The notes: generated by a model not told the origin, from the sequence alone. A stretch of DNA of 64,000 nucleotides from Acidimicrobiia bacterium (GCA_023264995.1 JAHFUR010000019.1:1-64000), one strand, 5' to 3'. Numbered from the stretch's first letter, positions 32,428 to 42,981 are shown. Translations and numbers: made by a program.

Positions 32428-34524
32428 GTGGACGACGCTGGCGCGGGGGGCGACGTCGGCGGCGGGCCCCCTCTCGACGACGGGACGGCCGGTCCGGCGG
32501 TCGCCCCCGGTTACGTCGACCGCGTCGAGATCCTCGAACAGCAGGTCCGCCAGCTGACGAGCCGGCTGGCCGGTTGGGTCGAGGCGCAGCTCATCCGCGC
32601 CGTCGATGATCGGCGCAACGAGATGAAGGTGCTCCGCTCGGAGCTGCAGCTGGTGGTGAACGAGCAGCTCGCCGGGGCCCGGGCCGAGGTGGCCTCGCTG
32701 GTCAACGTCGAGGCCCGGCGGCTCGAGGCCGGCCAGGAACAGCTGGGCGAGCGCTTGGACGCCATGGCCACCCGGGCGTCGGAGGCGGTGGCGACGACCG
32801 TGGCGCTCGCCGGCTCGGCGTCCACGGAGCCCGAACGCGTCGACCGGCTCGAAGCGCTGGTTTCCCGCGCCCTCTCCGAGCTTGCGGCCGTCAAGGCCGC
32901 CGGCGACGCGGTCCCCGATGACGCTCGGCTGGATGCCTTCGAGCAGCGGGTCAAAGCGGCCATGGGGCGCCTGAGCGATTCCGTCGAGGGGCGCCTCGTC
33001 GAGGTGACGAGCAGCCGCGAGGCCGAACTGATGGCCCGGCTCGATCACCTGGAGCACGAGGCCAGCGCCGTCCTGGACGGGTCGACGACCGCCCAGCAGT
33101 CAGCACAGGCGGCGCGCGACCACGCCGAACTTCTCGAGAAGCAGGTCAAGGCGGCGCTGGCCCGCCTTGAGGAGGCGGTGGACGCTCGGGTCGCCGACCT
33201 GGGCACCGTCCGCGACGCCGACGTCGTCGCCCACCGGGCCGGGGAGGTGGCCCACGCCGAAGGGCTGGCCTCTCTACGGGCTGAGGTCGGCGCGGTCCAG
33301 GAACGGGCCGATGCCCTCGAGCAACGGGTCAAGGCGGCGATCGGGCGACTGGCCGAGTCGGTCGAAGCCCGGGTGGCGGGTGTGACGGCCGCGACCCCTG
33401 CCGACGTCGTGGCCGTGCGGGAGGAGATCGAGGAAGCGTTCGCCTCCCAGCTGAGGGACGCACGCGCCGAGATTTCGACGGCGGTCGCCGATGCCCATCG
33501 GCGGTTCCTCGTGTCGGTCGACACGCTGGAGGAGCGGATGTCGACGCTGGCCGACGAGTCGGCGGCGGTACGGGCCGCACTCGGCGACGTGGTGGCGGTG
33601 CAGGAGACGGTGAGCTCCGACGGCCGGCGCATCGAGGCGCTCGAGGTGCACACCCGCCGTACCGATGCCCGCCTGGGCGAGGTGGTCGACGCCAAGCTTT
33701 CGGAGCTGGCCGGCCAGCGCGGCGCCGACATCGACGGCTTGCAGCGGCAGTTCCGCGCCGCCCTCGACGCCCACCTCACCGCCACCCGGGCGGAGGTGAC
33801 GCTGGCCCTCGGCGAGTATCGCGAACAGCTCGCCGCGGCCGTCGCCGACCTGGCCCGGCGACGCGACGACCTCGCCGCGCTGGGGGCGCGGCTCGACGAG
33901 AGCCGCGCTGAGATGTCGAGGGTGGCATCGTTGACGGGGAAGCTGGGGCAGGTCCAGGACCAGATCCAGGGGACGGTCGCAACCGTCGCCCAGCGGGTCG
34001 AATTCCTGGCCAGCACGGCCGCCGGTGAGGGTGGGAGCCTCGCCCCCCTGCGGAGCGACGTGCGCCAGCTGCAAGCGCAGGTGGCCGACCTGGCCGAGGC
34101 CCTCGCCGAGGCGCAAGCTCGGCGGAGGCCCCCCTCGGTGGCCAAGAAGCCACCGCCGCCGTCACCACCGGCTCCGGCGACGGCCCCGGCCCGCAAGGTC
34201 GCCGCGCCAGCGAAGACGGTCGCCGCCCCGGCGAAGAAGGTCACGCCGCCGGCGAAGAAGGTCGTGCCGGCAAAGAAGGTCGCCGCGCCGGCGAGGAAGG
34301 TCGCTGCGCCGGCGAAGAAGGTCGCTGCGGCGGCGAGGAAGGTTGTCGTGCCGGCGCCACCGGCGGTGCCGGCCCCGCTCCCACGGGCCAGGAAATCGGC
34401 CATGGCCGAAGCGGTTGCCATCGCTCGTGCCGCCACGGCTGCGCCATCCAGGAAGGCGGCGCCGGCGGCCAAGAAGACCGCTTCGGCCCCCAAGGCGCCG
34501 GCGGCCCGGCGCCGGGTTCAGTAG
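32428..34524 (+). CDS. Long coiled-coil protein with Lys/Ala/Pro-rich histone-H1-like tail
   Basis: 698 aa from GTG 32428 (start uncertain; the track opens at 32284). Residues 30-580 are almost wholly helical coiled coil. A unit of the type LEQRVKAAMGRLSDSVEGR recurs at least three times (with AALARLEEAVDARV and AAIGRLAESVEARV variants), spaced about 65 residues apart. The last 110 residues are a basic repeat tail of PAKKV/APARKV units, like the tails of histone H1, HupB or HctB proteins, which bind DNA or other polyanions. No membrane segment or signal is seen. I recognise no named family. A role linking nucleoid and a filament or cell-pole structure is a guess. It overlaps the convergent dehydrogenase by 7 bp. 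Confidence 0.75.
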   Translation: MDDAGAGGDVGGGPPLDDGTAGPAVAPGYVDRVEILEQQVRQLTSRLAGWVEAQLIRAVDDRRNEMKVLRSELQLVVNEQLAGARAEVASLVNVEARRLEAGQEQLGERLDAMATRASEAVATTVALAGSASTEPERVDRLEALVSRALSELAAVKAAGDAVPDDARLDAFEQRVKAAMGRLSDSVEGRLVEVTSSREAELMARLDHLEHEASAVLDGSTTAQQSAQAARDHAELLEKQVKAALARLEEAVDARVADLGTVRDADVVAHRAGEVAHAEGLASLRAEVGAVQERADALEQRVKAAIGRLAESVEARVAGVTAATPADVVAVREEIEEAFASQLRDARAEISTAVADAHRRFLVSVDTLEERMSTLADESAAVRAALGDVVAVQETVSSDGRRIEALEVHTRRTDARLGEVVDAKLSELAGQRGADIDGLQRQFRAALDAHLTATRAEVTLALGEYREQLAAAVADLARRRDDLAALGARLDESRAEMSRVASLTGKLGQVQDQIQGTVATVAQRVEFLASTAAGEGGSLAPLRSDVRQLQAQVADLAEALAEAQARRRPPSVAKKPPPPSPPAPATAPARKVAAPAKTVAAPAKKVTPPAKKVVPAKKVAAPARKVAAPAKKVAAAARKVVVPAPPAVPAPLPRARKSAMAEAVAIARAATAAPSRKAAPAAKKTASAPKAPAARRRVQ
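34195..34350 (+). repeat. Degenerate in-frame repeats encoding the (PAKKV)n tail
   Basis: Units of about 24-27 nt around GCGCCGGCGAAGAAGGTCGC are repeated in frame within the coiled-coil gene. They encode the Lys/Ala/Pro tail. Copy number is likely to vary by slippage between strains. Confidence 0.7.
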
Positions 34525-35627
34525 ACGATCACCGACCGGGCCACCTCGCCCGCCTTCATGGCCCGCAGGGCCTCGTTCACGCCGGCGAGGTCGATGCGTC
34601 GGGTGACCAGCTCGTCGAGGAGCAGGCGGCCGTCGCGATAGAAGTCGATGAGGCGGGGGACGTCGCGGCGGATGTCCGACGAGCCGTACCAGCAGCCCTT
34701 GATGGCCCGCTCCTGGAGCACGATCCCCAACATCGCCGGCAGGGTGAGCATCACGTCGAGGCGGGGGATGCCCACGAGGACCGCCTGGCCGCCCCGGCGG
34801 GTCATGTCGATGGTCTGCTCGATCGTCGTCGCGATGCCGAGCGCCTCGAAGGCCACGTCGGCGCCGCGCTGGCCGGTGAGGTCGCGGACGGCGTTGGCGG
34901 GACCGACGCGGGTGGCGTCGACGGTGTGGGTGGCGCCGAACGCCTCGGCGGTGGCCAGCTTGGCCGGGCTCACGTCGATGGCAACGATCATCTCGGCTCC
35001 GGCGATGCGGGCGCCCTGGATGATGTTGAGGCCCACCCCGCCACACCCGACGACCGCCACGGCGTCGCCCGGCCGGATCGTGGCTGTGTTGAGGGCCGCG
35101 CCCACCCCGGTCAGGACCGCGCAGCCGAGAAGGGCGGCGATGTCGAGGGGGAGGTCGTGGGGGATCTTGACCGCCGCGCACGCAGGGACCACCGTCTCCT
35201 CGGCGAAGGTGCCGGTACCCGACATCTGGAACAGGGGCGCCCCGTCGAGGCGCAGCCTGGGGGTGCCGTCGAGCAACCCGCCGGCCAGGAGCACGACGTC
35301 GGCAGCCTGGCAAAGCTGCGGCTGGCCCCGCCGGCAGAAGAAGCAGGCGCCGCACTGAGGCACCCAGGAGACGACCACGTGGTCGCCGGGAGCCAGGTCG
35401 GTGACGTCAGGGCCGACCTCGACGACGATGGCCGACGCTTCGTGGCCGAGCACGGCCGGCATGGGGACGGGAAGGGTGCCGTCCTGCATGGAGAGGTCTG
35501 AGCGGCAGACCCCGCAGGCCGCCACCCGCACGCGGACCTCGCCGGCGCGGGGCGCCTCCACCTCGACGTCGTCACGGATGACGAGCGGCTGGTCGAGGCC
35601 GGTCAGCACCGCGGCCCTAGTGGCCAT
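34518..35627 (-). CDS. Zinc-dependent alcohol dehydrogenase (class III-like MDR)
   Basis: 369 aa from ATG 35627, preceded by GGGAGGGG; the track's longer start is unsupported. The catalytic zinc ligands are in ACGVCRSDLS and LGHEASA, and the four structural-zinc Cys in CGACFFCRRGQPQLC. The nucleotide-binding loop is VVGCGGVGLNIIQGARIAG with Asp (VAIDVS) following, which favours NAD(H). The sequence resembles actinobacterial S-(hydroxymethyl)mycothiol/formaldehyde dehydrogenases and related long-chain ADHs; I cannot fix the substrate. It overlaps the convergent coiled-coil gene by 7 bp at its 3' end. Confidence 0.9.
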   Translation of the reverse strand: MATRAAVLTGLDQPLVIRDDVEVEAPRAGEVRVRVAACGVCRSDLSMQDGTLPVPMPAVLGHEASAIVVEVGPDVTDLAPGDHVVVSWVPQCGACFFCRRGQPQLCQAADVVLLAGGLLDGTPRLRLDGAPLFQMSGTGTFAEETVVPACAAVKIPHDLPLDIAALLGCAVLTGVGAALNTATIRPGDAVAVVGCGGVGLNIIQGARIAGAEMIVAIDVSPAKLATAEAFGATHTVDATRVGPANAVRDLTGQRGADVAFEALGIATTIEQTIDMTRRGGQAVLVGIPRLDVMLTLPAMLGIVLQERAIKGCWYGSSDIRRDVPRLIDFYRDGRLLLDELVTRRIDLAGVNEALRAMKAGEVARSVIVY

Positions 35628-35650
35628 GCCTGCCCCTCCCGGTGCCTGCC

Positions 35651-36013
35651 CTAGTGGCCATCGGGCTCTCCACGGTCGGCCTTGTCGGCGGCGCGGACGC
35701 CGTAGGAGATCACGATCGACGGCGCCAGCAGAGCGGAGCCGGCGGCCAGGCCGCCGATGACGATGGTCACCATCGCCGGCCGGAACGAGGTGACCGCGCC
35801 GGCCACGAACACGGCGATGGCCACCAGCCACAGGCCGTACCCGACCTGCTGCCCCCGGGCGACGAGCCGGGCGATCCGCGCCCGGCGAGCCAGGACCGGG
35901 TCGTCGGGCGGCTCGGGACGGGTGGGCACGCCGCATGCTGGCACGGCCGCAGCACCCGGTGCGGCCGTGCCAGCATGCCTGTGCCTATCCCTGGTGTCGA
36001 CGGTCTGGCTCAT
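35651..36013 (-). CDS. Small membrane protein with two TM helices, unknown function
   Basis: 120 aa from ATG 36013, or 92 aa from GTG 35929. Two hydrophobic helices are separated by a short turn: GLWLVAIAVFVAGAVTSF and MVTIVIGGLAAGSALLAPSIVI. The preceding amphipathic stretch VLARRARIARLVARGQQVG is basic. The first 30 residues of the longer version are encoded across a 19-bp perfect inverted repeat and look unconserved, so the shorter start may be right. I recognise no family beyond a general actinobacterial two-TM pattern. It lies just downstream of the sortase on the same strand. Confidence 0.55.
   Translation of the reverse strand: MSQTVDTRDRHRHAGTAAPGAAAVPACGVPTRPEPPDDPVLARRARIARLVARGQQVGYGLWLVAIAVFVAGAVTSFRPAMVTIVIGGLAAGSALLAPSIVISYGVRAADKADRGEPDGH
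35933..35978. repeat. Perfect 19-bp inverted repeat with 8-nt loop
   Basis: GCATGCTGGCACGGCCGCA (35933-35951) and TGCGGCCGTGCCAGCATGC (35960-35978) are exact complements around GCACCCGG. It lies 7 bp past the stop of a possible 45-aa gene and just upstream of GTG 35929. It may be a terminator or attenuator between the two genes rather than coding sequence. Confidence 0.7.
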
Positions 36014-36122
36014 CCTTCGTCGAGGACCGCCCAAGCGCGTCCTTGTCCTCCAGGTCGACCCGAGGCTGGAGGTCCTTGGCGATCCAGTCGAACGGCGGCA
36101 CAGTCTCGTCCTCTAGCTCCAC
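35985..36122 (-). CDS. Possible 45-aa acidic small protein
   Basis: A GTG-started ORF of 45 codons, ELEDETVPPFDWIAKDLQPR and onward, ends RRHQG. It is too short for a separate entry in the track (part of 35985..36503). The acidic, Trp-containing sequence reads like a real protein and not a frame shadow, and it fits between the sortase stop and the hairpin. It overlaps the longer version of the following gene by 29 bp. I know no family, and the coding status is uncertain. Confidence 0.35.
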   Translation of the reverse strand: MELEDETVPPFDWIAKDLQPRVDLEDKDALGRSSTKDEPDRRHQG

Positions 36123-36151
36123 GTGAGCCGCACGGACCGGGATCCGCCCCG

Positions 36152-37078
36152 TTACACGTTGGCGGGGAGCAGCCGGGCGACGTTCTCGAAGAAGAGGAAC
36201 AGGGCCACGAGGAAGATCGGCGTACCCACGATGTAGGCCGTCCAGCGCCGGCCCGACCAGCGGCCGACGGCCCAAGCGGCCAACCAGATGCTGGCGGCCA
36301 GGATGCCCCAGGCGATGGCGGGCCGGTTGGCGGCGCCGGCCCCCGACAGGCCGGGCCGTTCGAGGCCCGACGCCAGCTCGGTCGTCCGGGGCGGGGAGGT
36401 CGTGGGTGTGGTGCCGACGGGGACCACGGGGGCGTCCACCGGCGGGCCGGTGAGCTGGGCTATCACGATGAGGCGGGACTCGGCGCTGTACTTCGGGTGG
36501 CACGTGGTGAGGGTGAGCCGGTTGTCCTTGGTGTTGTCGAGCACCTCGATCGACTCCGGCGTGACCACCTTCTTCTCGATGACCGAGTAGTGGAACGTGC
36601 CCGCCTTGGTGGTGATGCTGATGTCGTCACCGGCGACCAGCTCGTCGATGCGGTTGAACGGATGGCCGTAGGTGGTGCGGTGCCCGGCCAGGGCGGCGTT
36701 CCCGGCCTCGCCCGGCATCTTGGTGTCGGGGTAGTGGCCGACACCCTTCTTCAGTTCCTCGACGCCGACACCTTCCACCACGACCTCGTCGAGACCGATC
36801 TTCGGGATGTTGATGACGGCCACCGCGTCGCCGTCGGGCACGGCCGCGGCGATGGTGGTGGTCGGCGCCGTCGTGGGGGACGACGGCGACGTCGGCACCG
36901 TGTCGGCCGCCGCCGGCGACGGCCCGGCCAGTGTCCGGGCGAACTGGGAGCGCAGGTTCTTCTGCTCCCGGTCATGGGTCAGCCCGGTGCCCCAGAGCTG
37001 GTAGACGACGAAGAGCAGGATCAGGACGCCAACGGAGATGAGCGTCTTGCCCAGGCCCCTGACAATGCGCCGGATCAC
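36152..37078 (-). CDS. Class E sortase
   Basis: 308 aa from GTG 37078 (ATG 37120 would add 14 residues). An N-terminal membrane helix (LISVGVLILLFVVYQLWG) is followed by a Pro/Thr-rich stalk and the sortase beta-barrel from about residue 80 (AVAVINIPKIGLDEVVVEGV). The catalytic triad is visible: His in ALAGHRTTYGHPF, Cys in LTLTTCHPKYS, Arg in SRLIVIAQL. A C-terminal extension carries two membrane helices. Sortase E enzymes anchor LAxTG-type proteins to peptidoglycan in actinobacteria. The propeller proteins in this window end in plain TM helices and show no clear LAxTG signal, so its substrates lie elsewhere. Confidence 0.9.
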   Translation of the reverse strand: MIRRIVRGLGKTLISVGVLILLFVVYQLWGTGLTHDREQKNLRSQFARTLAGPSPAAADTVPTSPSSPTTAPTTTIAAAVPDGDAVAVINIPKIGLDEVVVEGVGVEELKKGVGHYPDTKMPGEAGNAALAGHRTTYGHPFNRIDELVAGDDISITTKAGTFHYSVIEKKVVTPESIEVLDNTKDNRLTLTTCHPKYSAESRLIVIAQLTGPPVDAPVVPVGTTPTTSPPRTTELASGLERPGLSGAGAANRPAIAWGILAASIWLAAWAVGRWSGRRWTAYIVGTPIFLVALFLFFENVARLLPANV

Positions 37079-37147
37079 AGCGACCGAGGCTACTGCCGCC
37101 CTGCATGGACCGGAGTTCATCCCCGCCGGTACCGTGGTGACGTCTCC

Positions 37148-37834
37148 ATGGCCTTTGCCGTCCGCCTTCGTTCTGCTGTCTCACTTCTCGGCCGCTTCCC
37201 GGCCCTGGCCGGAGTCGACCTCGACGTTGCCGCCGGCGAGATCGTGCTGGTCCAGGGGGCCAATGGGGCGGGGAAGACCACCCTGCTGCGGGCTTGCGCC
37301 GGCCTGGCTGCCTTTACCGCGGGCGAGGCCGAGGTGCTCGGCCACGACCTGCGCAAGGACCGCAAGGCCGTGCGCCGCCGGATCGGGCTTCTCGGCCACG
37401 CCACCTTCCTCTACGACGACCTCACGGTGGCCGACAACCTCCAGTTCTCGGCCCGCGCCGCCGGCGCCGACCCGGGCTCGGCCGCCGACGCCATGGCCCG
37501 GTTGGGCCTCGACGGTCGCCTTCGCGACGTCGCCGCCGGCCGTCTCTCCGCCGGCCAACGTCGACGGGTGGCCGTGGCCGCCGTGGTCGCCCGTCACCCC
37601 GACCTCTGGCTGCTCGACGAGCCCCACGCCGGCCTCGACGCCGGCGGCCGCGACATCCTCGACCACCTCGTCCGCGACGCGGCGGCGGCCGGCGCCACCG
37701 TGCTGCTGGCGTCCCACGAGCTCGACCGGGCTGCGGCCCTGGCCACCCGTACCGTCGTCATGGCCGGCGGGCAGGTCACCAACGGGCTGCTCACGCCGCC
37801 GGCGGCGGCCAAGGAGCCCGTGCATGTGGCGTGA
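37148..37834 (+). CDS. ccmA: Cytochrome c maturation ABC ATPase CcmA
   Basis: 228 aa from ATG 37148; the 730-aa track ORF reads antisense through the sortase. Walker A is VQGANGAGKTTLLRACAG, followed by AFTAGEAEVLG, the signature RLSAGQRRRVAVAAVVARHP, Walker B LWLLDEPHAGLD and the H-loop LLASHE. CcmA energises the CcmABCD complex that releases holo-CcmE. It is the first gene of an eight-gene ccm operon in which every junction overlaps. The promoter should lie in the 69 bp separating it from the divergent sortase. Confidence 0.9.
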   Translation: MAFAVRLRSAVSLLGRFPALAGVDLDVAAGEIVLVQGANGAGKTTLLRACAGLAAFTAGEAEVLGHDLRKDRKAVRRRIGLLGHATFLYDDLTVADNLQFSARAAGADPGSAADAMARLGLDGRLRDVAAGRLSAGQRRRVAVAAVVARHPDLWLLDEPHAGLDAGGRDILDHLVRDAAAAGATVLLASHELDRAAALATRTVVMAGGQVTNGLLTPPAAAKEPVHVA

Positions 37835-38492
37835 CGCGGCCCTGGTGGCCGGCAAGGACCTGCGGGTCGAGGCCCGGTCGCGAGTCGGCGTCAACCAGGT
37901 CGTCCCCTTCGCCCTGCTCGTACTCATCGTGTTCGCCTTCGCCCTGGACTCCGACCGGGGCACGCTGGCCTCGGTCGGCCCCGGCCTGTTCTGGGTGACG
38001 GTGCTGTTCTCCGGGCTGCTGGCTATCCAGCGGTCGTTCGTGATCGAGGCCGACGACGACGCCCGCGACGCCCTCCGCCTGTCCGGGCTCGACGGCGCCG
38101 GCATCTTCCTGGGCAAGGCCGGGGCGGTGGCCGCCCAGCTGGCCGTCCTCGAGGTGGTCCTGGCCCTCGGTGTGGTCGTGCTCTACAACGTCCACCTGCA
38201 CGGTGCGGTGATGCTCCTGCTCACCTGTTTGGCGGCCACAGTGGGGCTCGCCGCGGCCGGTACCGTCTACGGCATCATCGCCGCCGGCCTCCGGGTCCGG
38301 GACACGCTGCTGCCCCTGTTGGTCCTCCCGGTGCTCGCCCCCGTACTCTTGGCGGCAGCGCGGGCGTGCGAAGCCGCCCTCGCCGGCACCCCGTCCGAAG
38401 GCTGGCCCTGGGTGCGGCTGCTGTTCGTCTTCGCCACCATCTATGTGACGTTCGGGGTCGTAGCGTTCGGCCCCCTCCTGGAGGAAGCTTGA
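37824..38492 (+). CDS. ccmB: Cytochrome c maturation permease CcmB
   Basis: 222 aa from ATG 37824, overlapping ccmA by 11 bp. It has six hydrophobic segments, with the family opening AALVAGKDLRVEARSR, then FWVTVLFSGLLAIQRSFVIE and GTVYGIIAAGLRVRDTLLPL. CcmB is the membrane partner of the CcmA ATPase. The length is normal for the family. The following gene starts at a TTG overlapping its stop codon. Confidence 0.92.
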   Translation: MWRDAALVAGKDLRVEARSRVGVNQVVPFALLVLIVFAFALDSDRGTLASVGPGLFWVTVLFSGLLAIQRSFVIEADDDARDALRLSGLDGAGIFLGKAGAVAAQLAVLEVVLALGVVVLYNVHLHGAVMLLLTCLAATVGLAAAGTVYGIIAAGLRVRDTLLPLLVLPVLAPVLLAAARACEAALAGTPSEGWPWVRLLFVFATIYVTFGVVAFGPLLEEA

Positions 38493-39253
38493 CCACCACC
38501 ACCCGCAGCTCGCGGCCCGTCCAGATCCTGGGCTGGCTGTCGGCCATCAGCCTGGCCCTGACCGCGGTCATGGCGCTGGTGATCTCGCCACCCGACGTGA
38601 ACATGGGCGACTCGGTCCGGCTCCTCTACCTGCATGTCCCCACCGCCTGGCTGGCCATGTACGTGTCCTTCGGCGTGACCACCCTGGCCAGTGCCCTGTA
38701 CCTGTGGAAGCGCACCCGCTCGCGGTTCTGGGACCTCACCGCCGGCGCCTCGGCCGAGATCGGCGTGCTCTTCCTCGGCCTCACCCTCCTCATCGGCTCC
38801 ATCTGGGGCCGGATCACCTGGGGCGTGTGGTGGACCTGGGACGCCCGCCTGACCACCACCGCTGTCCTGTTCGTGCTCTACCTCGGCTACCTGGCCGTGC
38901 GGAAGGTGCCGGCGTCGCCCGAGGTCCAGGCCCGCCGGTCGGCCATCGTGGCCGTCGCCGCTTTCCTCGACGTGCCCATCGTCCACCAGTCGGTCGAGTG
39001 GTGGCGCACGCTGCACCAGCCGGCCACCATCGGCGACGAGCGCCGCCTGCTCGACCCCCAGATCCACGGGGCCATGGCCTGGACGCTCCTGCTGGGCGTG
39101 GTGGCCTTCACCCTCCTCTACTGCTGGTTGCTGGCTCACCGCTTCCGCCTGGCCTGGCTCGAGGACCGGCTGGCGGATCGTCACCTCGAAGTGGCCATCG
39201 AGGAACGGCGGGCCGAAGCCGGGCTGTCCGAGGCCGCCGAGGTCACATCGTGA
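38489..39253 (+). CDS. ccmC: Heme-handling protein CcmC
   Basis: 254 aa from TTG 38489 (TTGA overlap with the ccmB stop), with GGAGGA 4 nt upstream deciding the start. Six membrane helices are visible. The periplasmic heme site is intact: YLHVPTAWLAMYVSFG gives the first His, GRITWGVWWTWDARLTTT the tryptophan-rich WWD segment, and VPIVHQSVEWWRTLHQ the second His. CcmC loads heme onto CcmE. The last 40 residues are a charged cytoplasmic tail. Confidence 0.94.
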   Translation: MTTTTRSSRPVQILGWLSAISLALTAVMALVISPPDVNMGDSVRLLYLHVPTAWLAMYVSFGVTTLASALYLWKRTRSRFWDLTAGASAEIGVLFLGLTLLIGSIWGRITWGVWWTWDARLTTTAVLFVLYLGYLAVRKVPASPEVQARRSAIVAVAAFLDVPIVHQSVEWWRTLHQPATIGDERRLLDPQIHGAMAWTLLLGVVAFTLLYCWLLAHRFRLAWLEDRLADRHLEVAIEERRAEAGLSEAAEVTS

Positions 39254-39375
39254 ACGACGCCGGCTACATCTTCGCCGGGTACTTCAGCACGTTCGCCATC
39301 CTGGCCGGGTACGCGGCCTGGGTCATCCGCCGGAAGCGGAGCCTGAGCCGGCTGCTCCGGCCGGAGGACGGGTGA
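39250..39375 (+). CDS. ccmD: Small membrane protein CcmD
   Basis: 41 aa, missed by the track because of length. The GTG start overlaps the ccmC stop (GTGA), and its own stop overlaps the ccmE start. One hydrophobic helix (YFSTFAILAGYAAWVI) is followed by a strongly basic tail (RRKRSLSRLLR), the usual CcmD pattern. CcmD is an adaptor needed for release of holo-CcmE from CcmABC. Position and topology support the call more than sequence does. Confidence 0.85.
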   Translation: MNDAGYIFAGYFSTFAILAGYAAWVIRRKRSLSRLLRPEDG

Positions 39376-39778
39376 TCGACACCCGCCGCCGGCTCTGGCT
39401 GGCCGGCGTCATCGTGCTGGCGGCCCTGGGGTTCCTGGTCTTCCAGGGCCTGGGCAACGCCACGCTCTACTTCCGCACCGCCGACGAGGCCGTCGCCCAG
39501 CGGGCGCAGCTGGGCGAGCGCCGGTTCCGCATCGAGGGCGATGTGGTCGACGGCAGCGTCCGCCAGACCGGCAACGACGTCACCTTCACCCTCACTGCGA
39601 ACAGCGTCGAGGTGCCGGTGATGCACAAGGGCGACCCGCCCGAGCTGTTCCGCCCCGGCATCCCCGTCGTGCTCGAAGGCCGCTTCCAAGGCGACCACTT
39701 CGCCAGTGACCGCATCCTGGTCAAGCACTCCGAGACCTACGTGGCCAAGAACCCAGAGCGGGTTACGACGACCCAACC

Positions 39779-39782
<4 letters not shown>
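39372..39782 (+). CDS. ccmE: Heme chaperone CcmE
   Basis: 136 aa, GTG start overlapping the ccmD stop. An N-terminal anchor (LWLAGVIVLAALGFLVFQGL) is followed by the OB-fold domain: RFRIEGDVVDGSVRQTGNDV, VPVMHKGDPPELFRPGIPVV and LEGRFQGDHFASDRIL. The heme-binding segment is KHSETY, the classical His-x3-Tyr form and not the Cys variant of archaea and some bacteria. CcmE carries heme covalently from CcmC to CcmF. Confidence 0.95.
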
Positions 39783-41778
<1,996 letters not shown>

Positions 41779-41782
<4 letters not shown>

Positions 41783-42228
41783 GCCGGCGGCTGACGTGGG
41801 CCCTGCTCGGCCTGGTCCTGGTCGTGGCCTTGGCCGTTGGCTCCCGCGGCCCGTCCGGCCCGGTGACTGAGGACCAGCGGGCTCGGCGCATCACCTCGAT
41901 CGTGCGTTGCCCCACCTGCCGGGGCCTGTCGGTGGCCCAGTCCGACGCCCCGTCGGCCGAGGCCATCCGAGACGAGGTGCGCCGGCGGGTGGGAGCGGGG
42001 GAGACCGACGCCCAGATCAAGGCCTACCTGGTCAGCCGCTACAGCGAGGACATCCTGCTGCAGCCCAAGACCGCCGGCGCCGGCCTGGTCGTCTGGGCCC
42101 TCCCGGTGGTCGGGGGGGCAGCCGCGGTCGGGGGGCTGGTCGTCGTCCTGCGCCGCCGGCGCCTGCGTCCCGGCGCCAAGGTGTCCGACGACGACCAGGC
42201 TCTGGTCGACGCGGCTCTGGGCCGGTGA
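41779..42228 (+). CDS. ccmH: Apocytochrome thiol reductase subunit CcmH
   Basis: 149 aa from ATG 41779 (ATGA overlap). A signal anchor (LLGLVLVVALAVGS) is followed by the redox motif RCPTCRGLSVAQSDAPSA, where CPTC matches the CcmH/CycL CxxC, then a helical bundle and DAQIKAYLVSRYSEDILLQP. A C-terminal membrane helix (ALPVVGGAAAVGGLVVVLRR) is present. It keeps apocytochrome haem-binding cysteines reduced. No ccmG thioredoxin gene lies next to it, so its electron donor must be encoded elsewhere. Confidence 0.94.
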
Positions 42229-42944
42229 CGGTGAGCAGCCGCGACGAGCTCGAGGAGGAGCGCGACTTCCTGCTGGCGTCGTTGCGGGAGCTGGAGCTCG
42301 AGCGCGATGCCGGCGAGCTGTCGGCCCGGGACTACCAGGCCTTGCACGACGACTACACGGCGAGGGCCGCGGTGGTGCTACGGGCCTTGGAGCAGCGCCC
42401 GGCCCGGCCCGGGCGACCGCGGCCCGAGCAGGTCCGGACTCGCCGCCCGCTCGCCATCACTATTGGCGTCGTGCTCGTCATCGCTGCCTTGACCGGGGCC
42501 ACGGTGGTCATGTTCTCGGGCCAGCGCCGGGCCGGCGCGCCGATCACGGGGTCGTTGCCCGACACGCCTTCCGGCAAGATGCAGCAGGCCCTCCAGATGG
42601 AGAGCGAGGGCAAGGCCGCCGACGCCCTGAAGATCTACGACGACCTGCTCAAGGCCGATCCTCGCAACGTCCAGGCCCTGGCCTACCGGGGCTGGCTGCT
42701 GAAGCGGGCCGGCCTGCCCGACCTGGCCCTGGCCGCCCTGGACCAGGCCGTCGCCATCGACCCCAAGTTCCCCGACGCCCACTTCTTCAGGGGCATGGTC
42801 CTCTACCAGGACCGCAACGACCCCGCCGGCGGGGTGGCCGAGTTCCGGTTGTTCCTGTCGAACAACCCACCGCAGGAGATGGTCCCCTTGGTGGAGGACG
42901 TCCTGAAGCGGGCCATGGCCGACGCCGGACAGGCGGCGCCCTGA
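42225..42944 (+). CDS. CcmI-like TPR membrane protein
   Basis: 239 aa from GTG 42225, overlapping the ccmH stop (GTG 42231 is an alternative). A coiled N-terminal part (RDELEEERDFLLASLRELEL) resembles the cytoplasmic loop of CcmI/CycH. One membrane helix (LAITIGVVLVIAALTGATVV) is followed by tetratricopeptide repeats: QALQMESEGKAADALKIYDD, NVQALAYRGWLLKRAG and FPDAHFFRGMVLYQD. CcmI-type TPRs hold the C-terminus of apocytochrome c for the heme lyase. As the last coupled gene of the ccm operon it fits that role. Confidence 0.85.
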   Translation: MTVSSRDELEEERDFLLASLRELELERDAGELSARDYQALHDDYTARAAVVLRALEQRPARPGRPRPEQVRTRRPLAITIGVVLVIAALTGATVVMFSGQRRAGAPITGSLPDTPSGKMQQALQMESEGKAADALKIYDDLLKADPRNVQALAYRGWLLKRAGLPDLALAALDQAVAIDPKFPDAHFFRGMVLYQDRNDPAGGVAEFRLFLSNNPPQEMVPLVEDVLKRAMADAGQAAP

Positions 42945-42981
42945 CCGGTTCGGGAGCGCCGGATCCGGGCAGACTGACGGC

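Noticed and set aside
34195-34350. Short tandem repeats as a possible CRISPR array
   Set aside because: The units are 24-27 nt, degenerate, without unique spacers, and lie in frame inside a gene, encoding PAKKV-type repeats.
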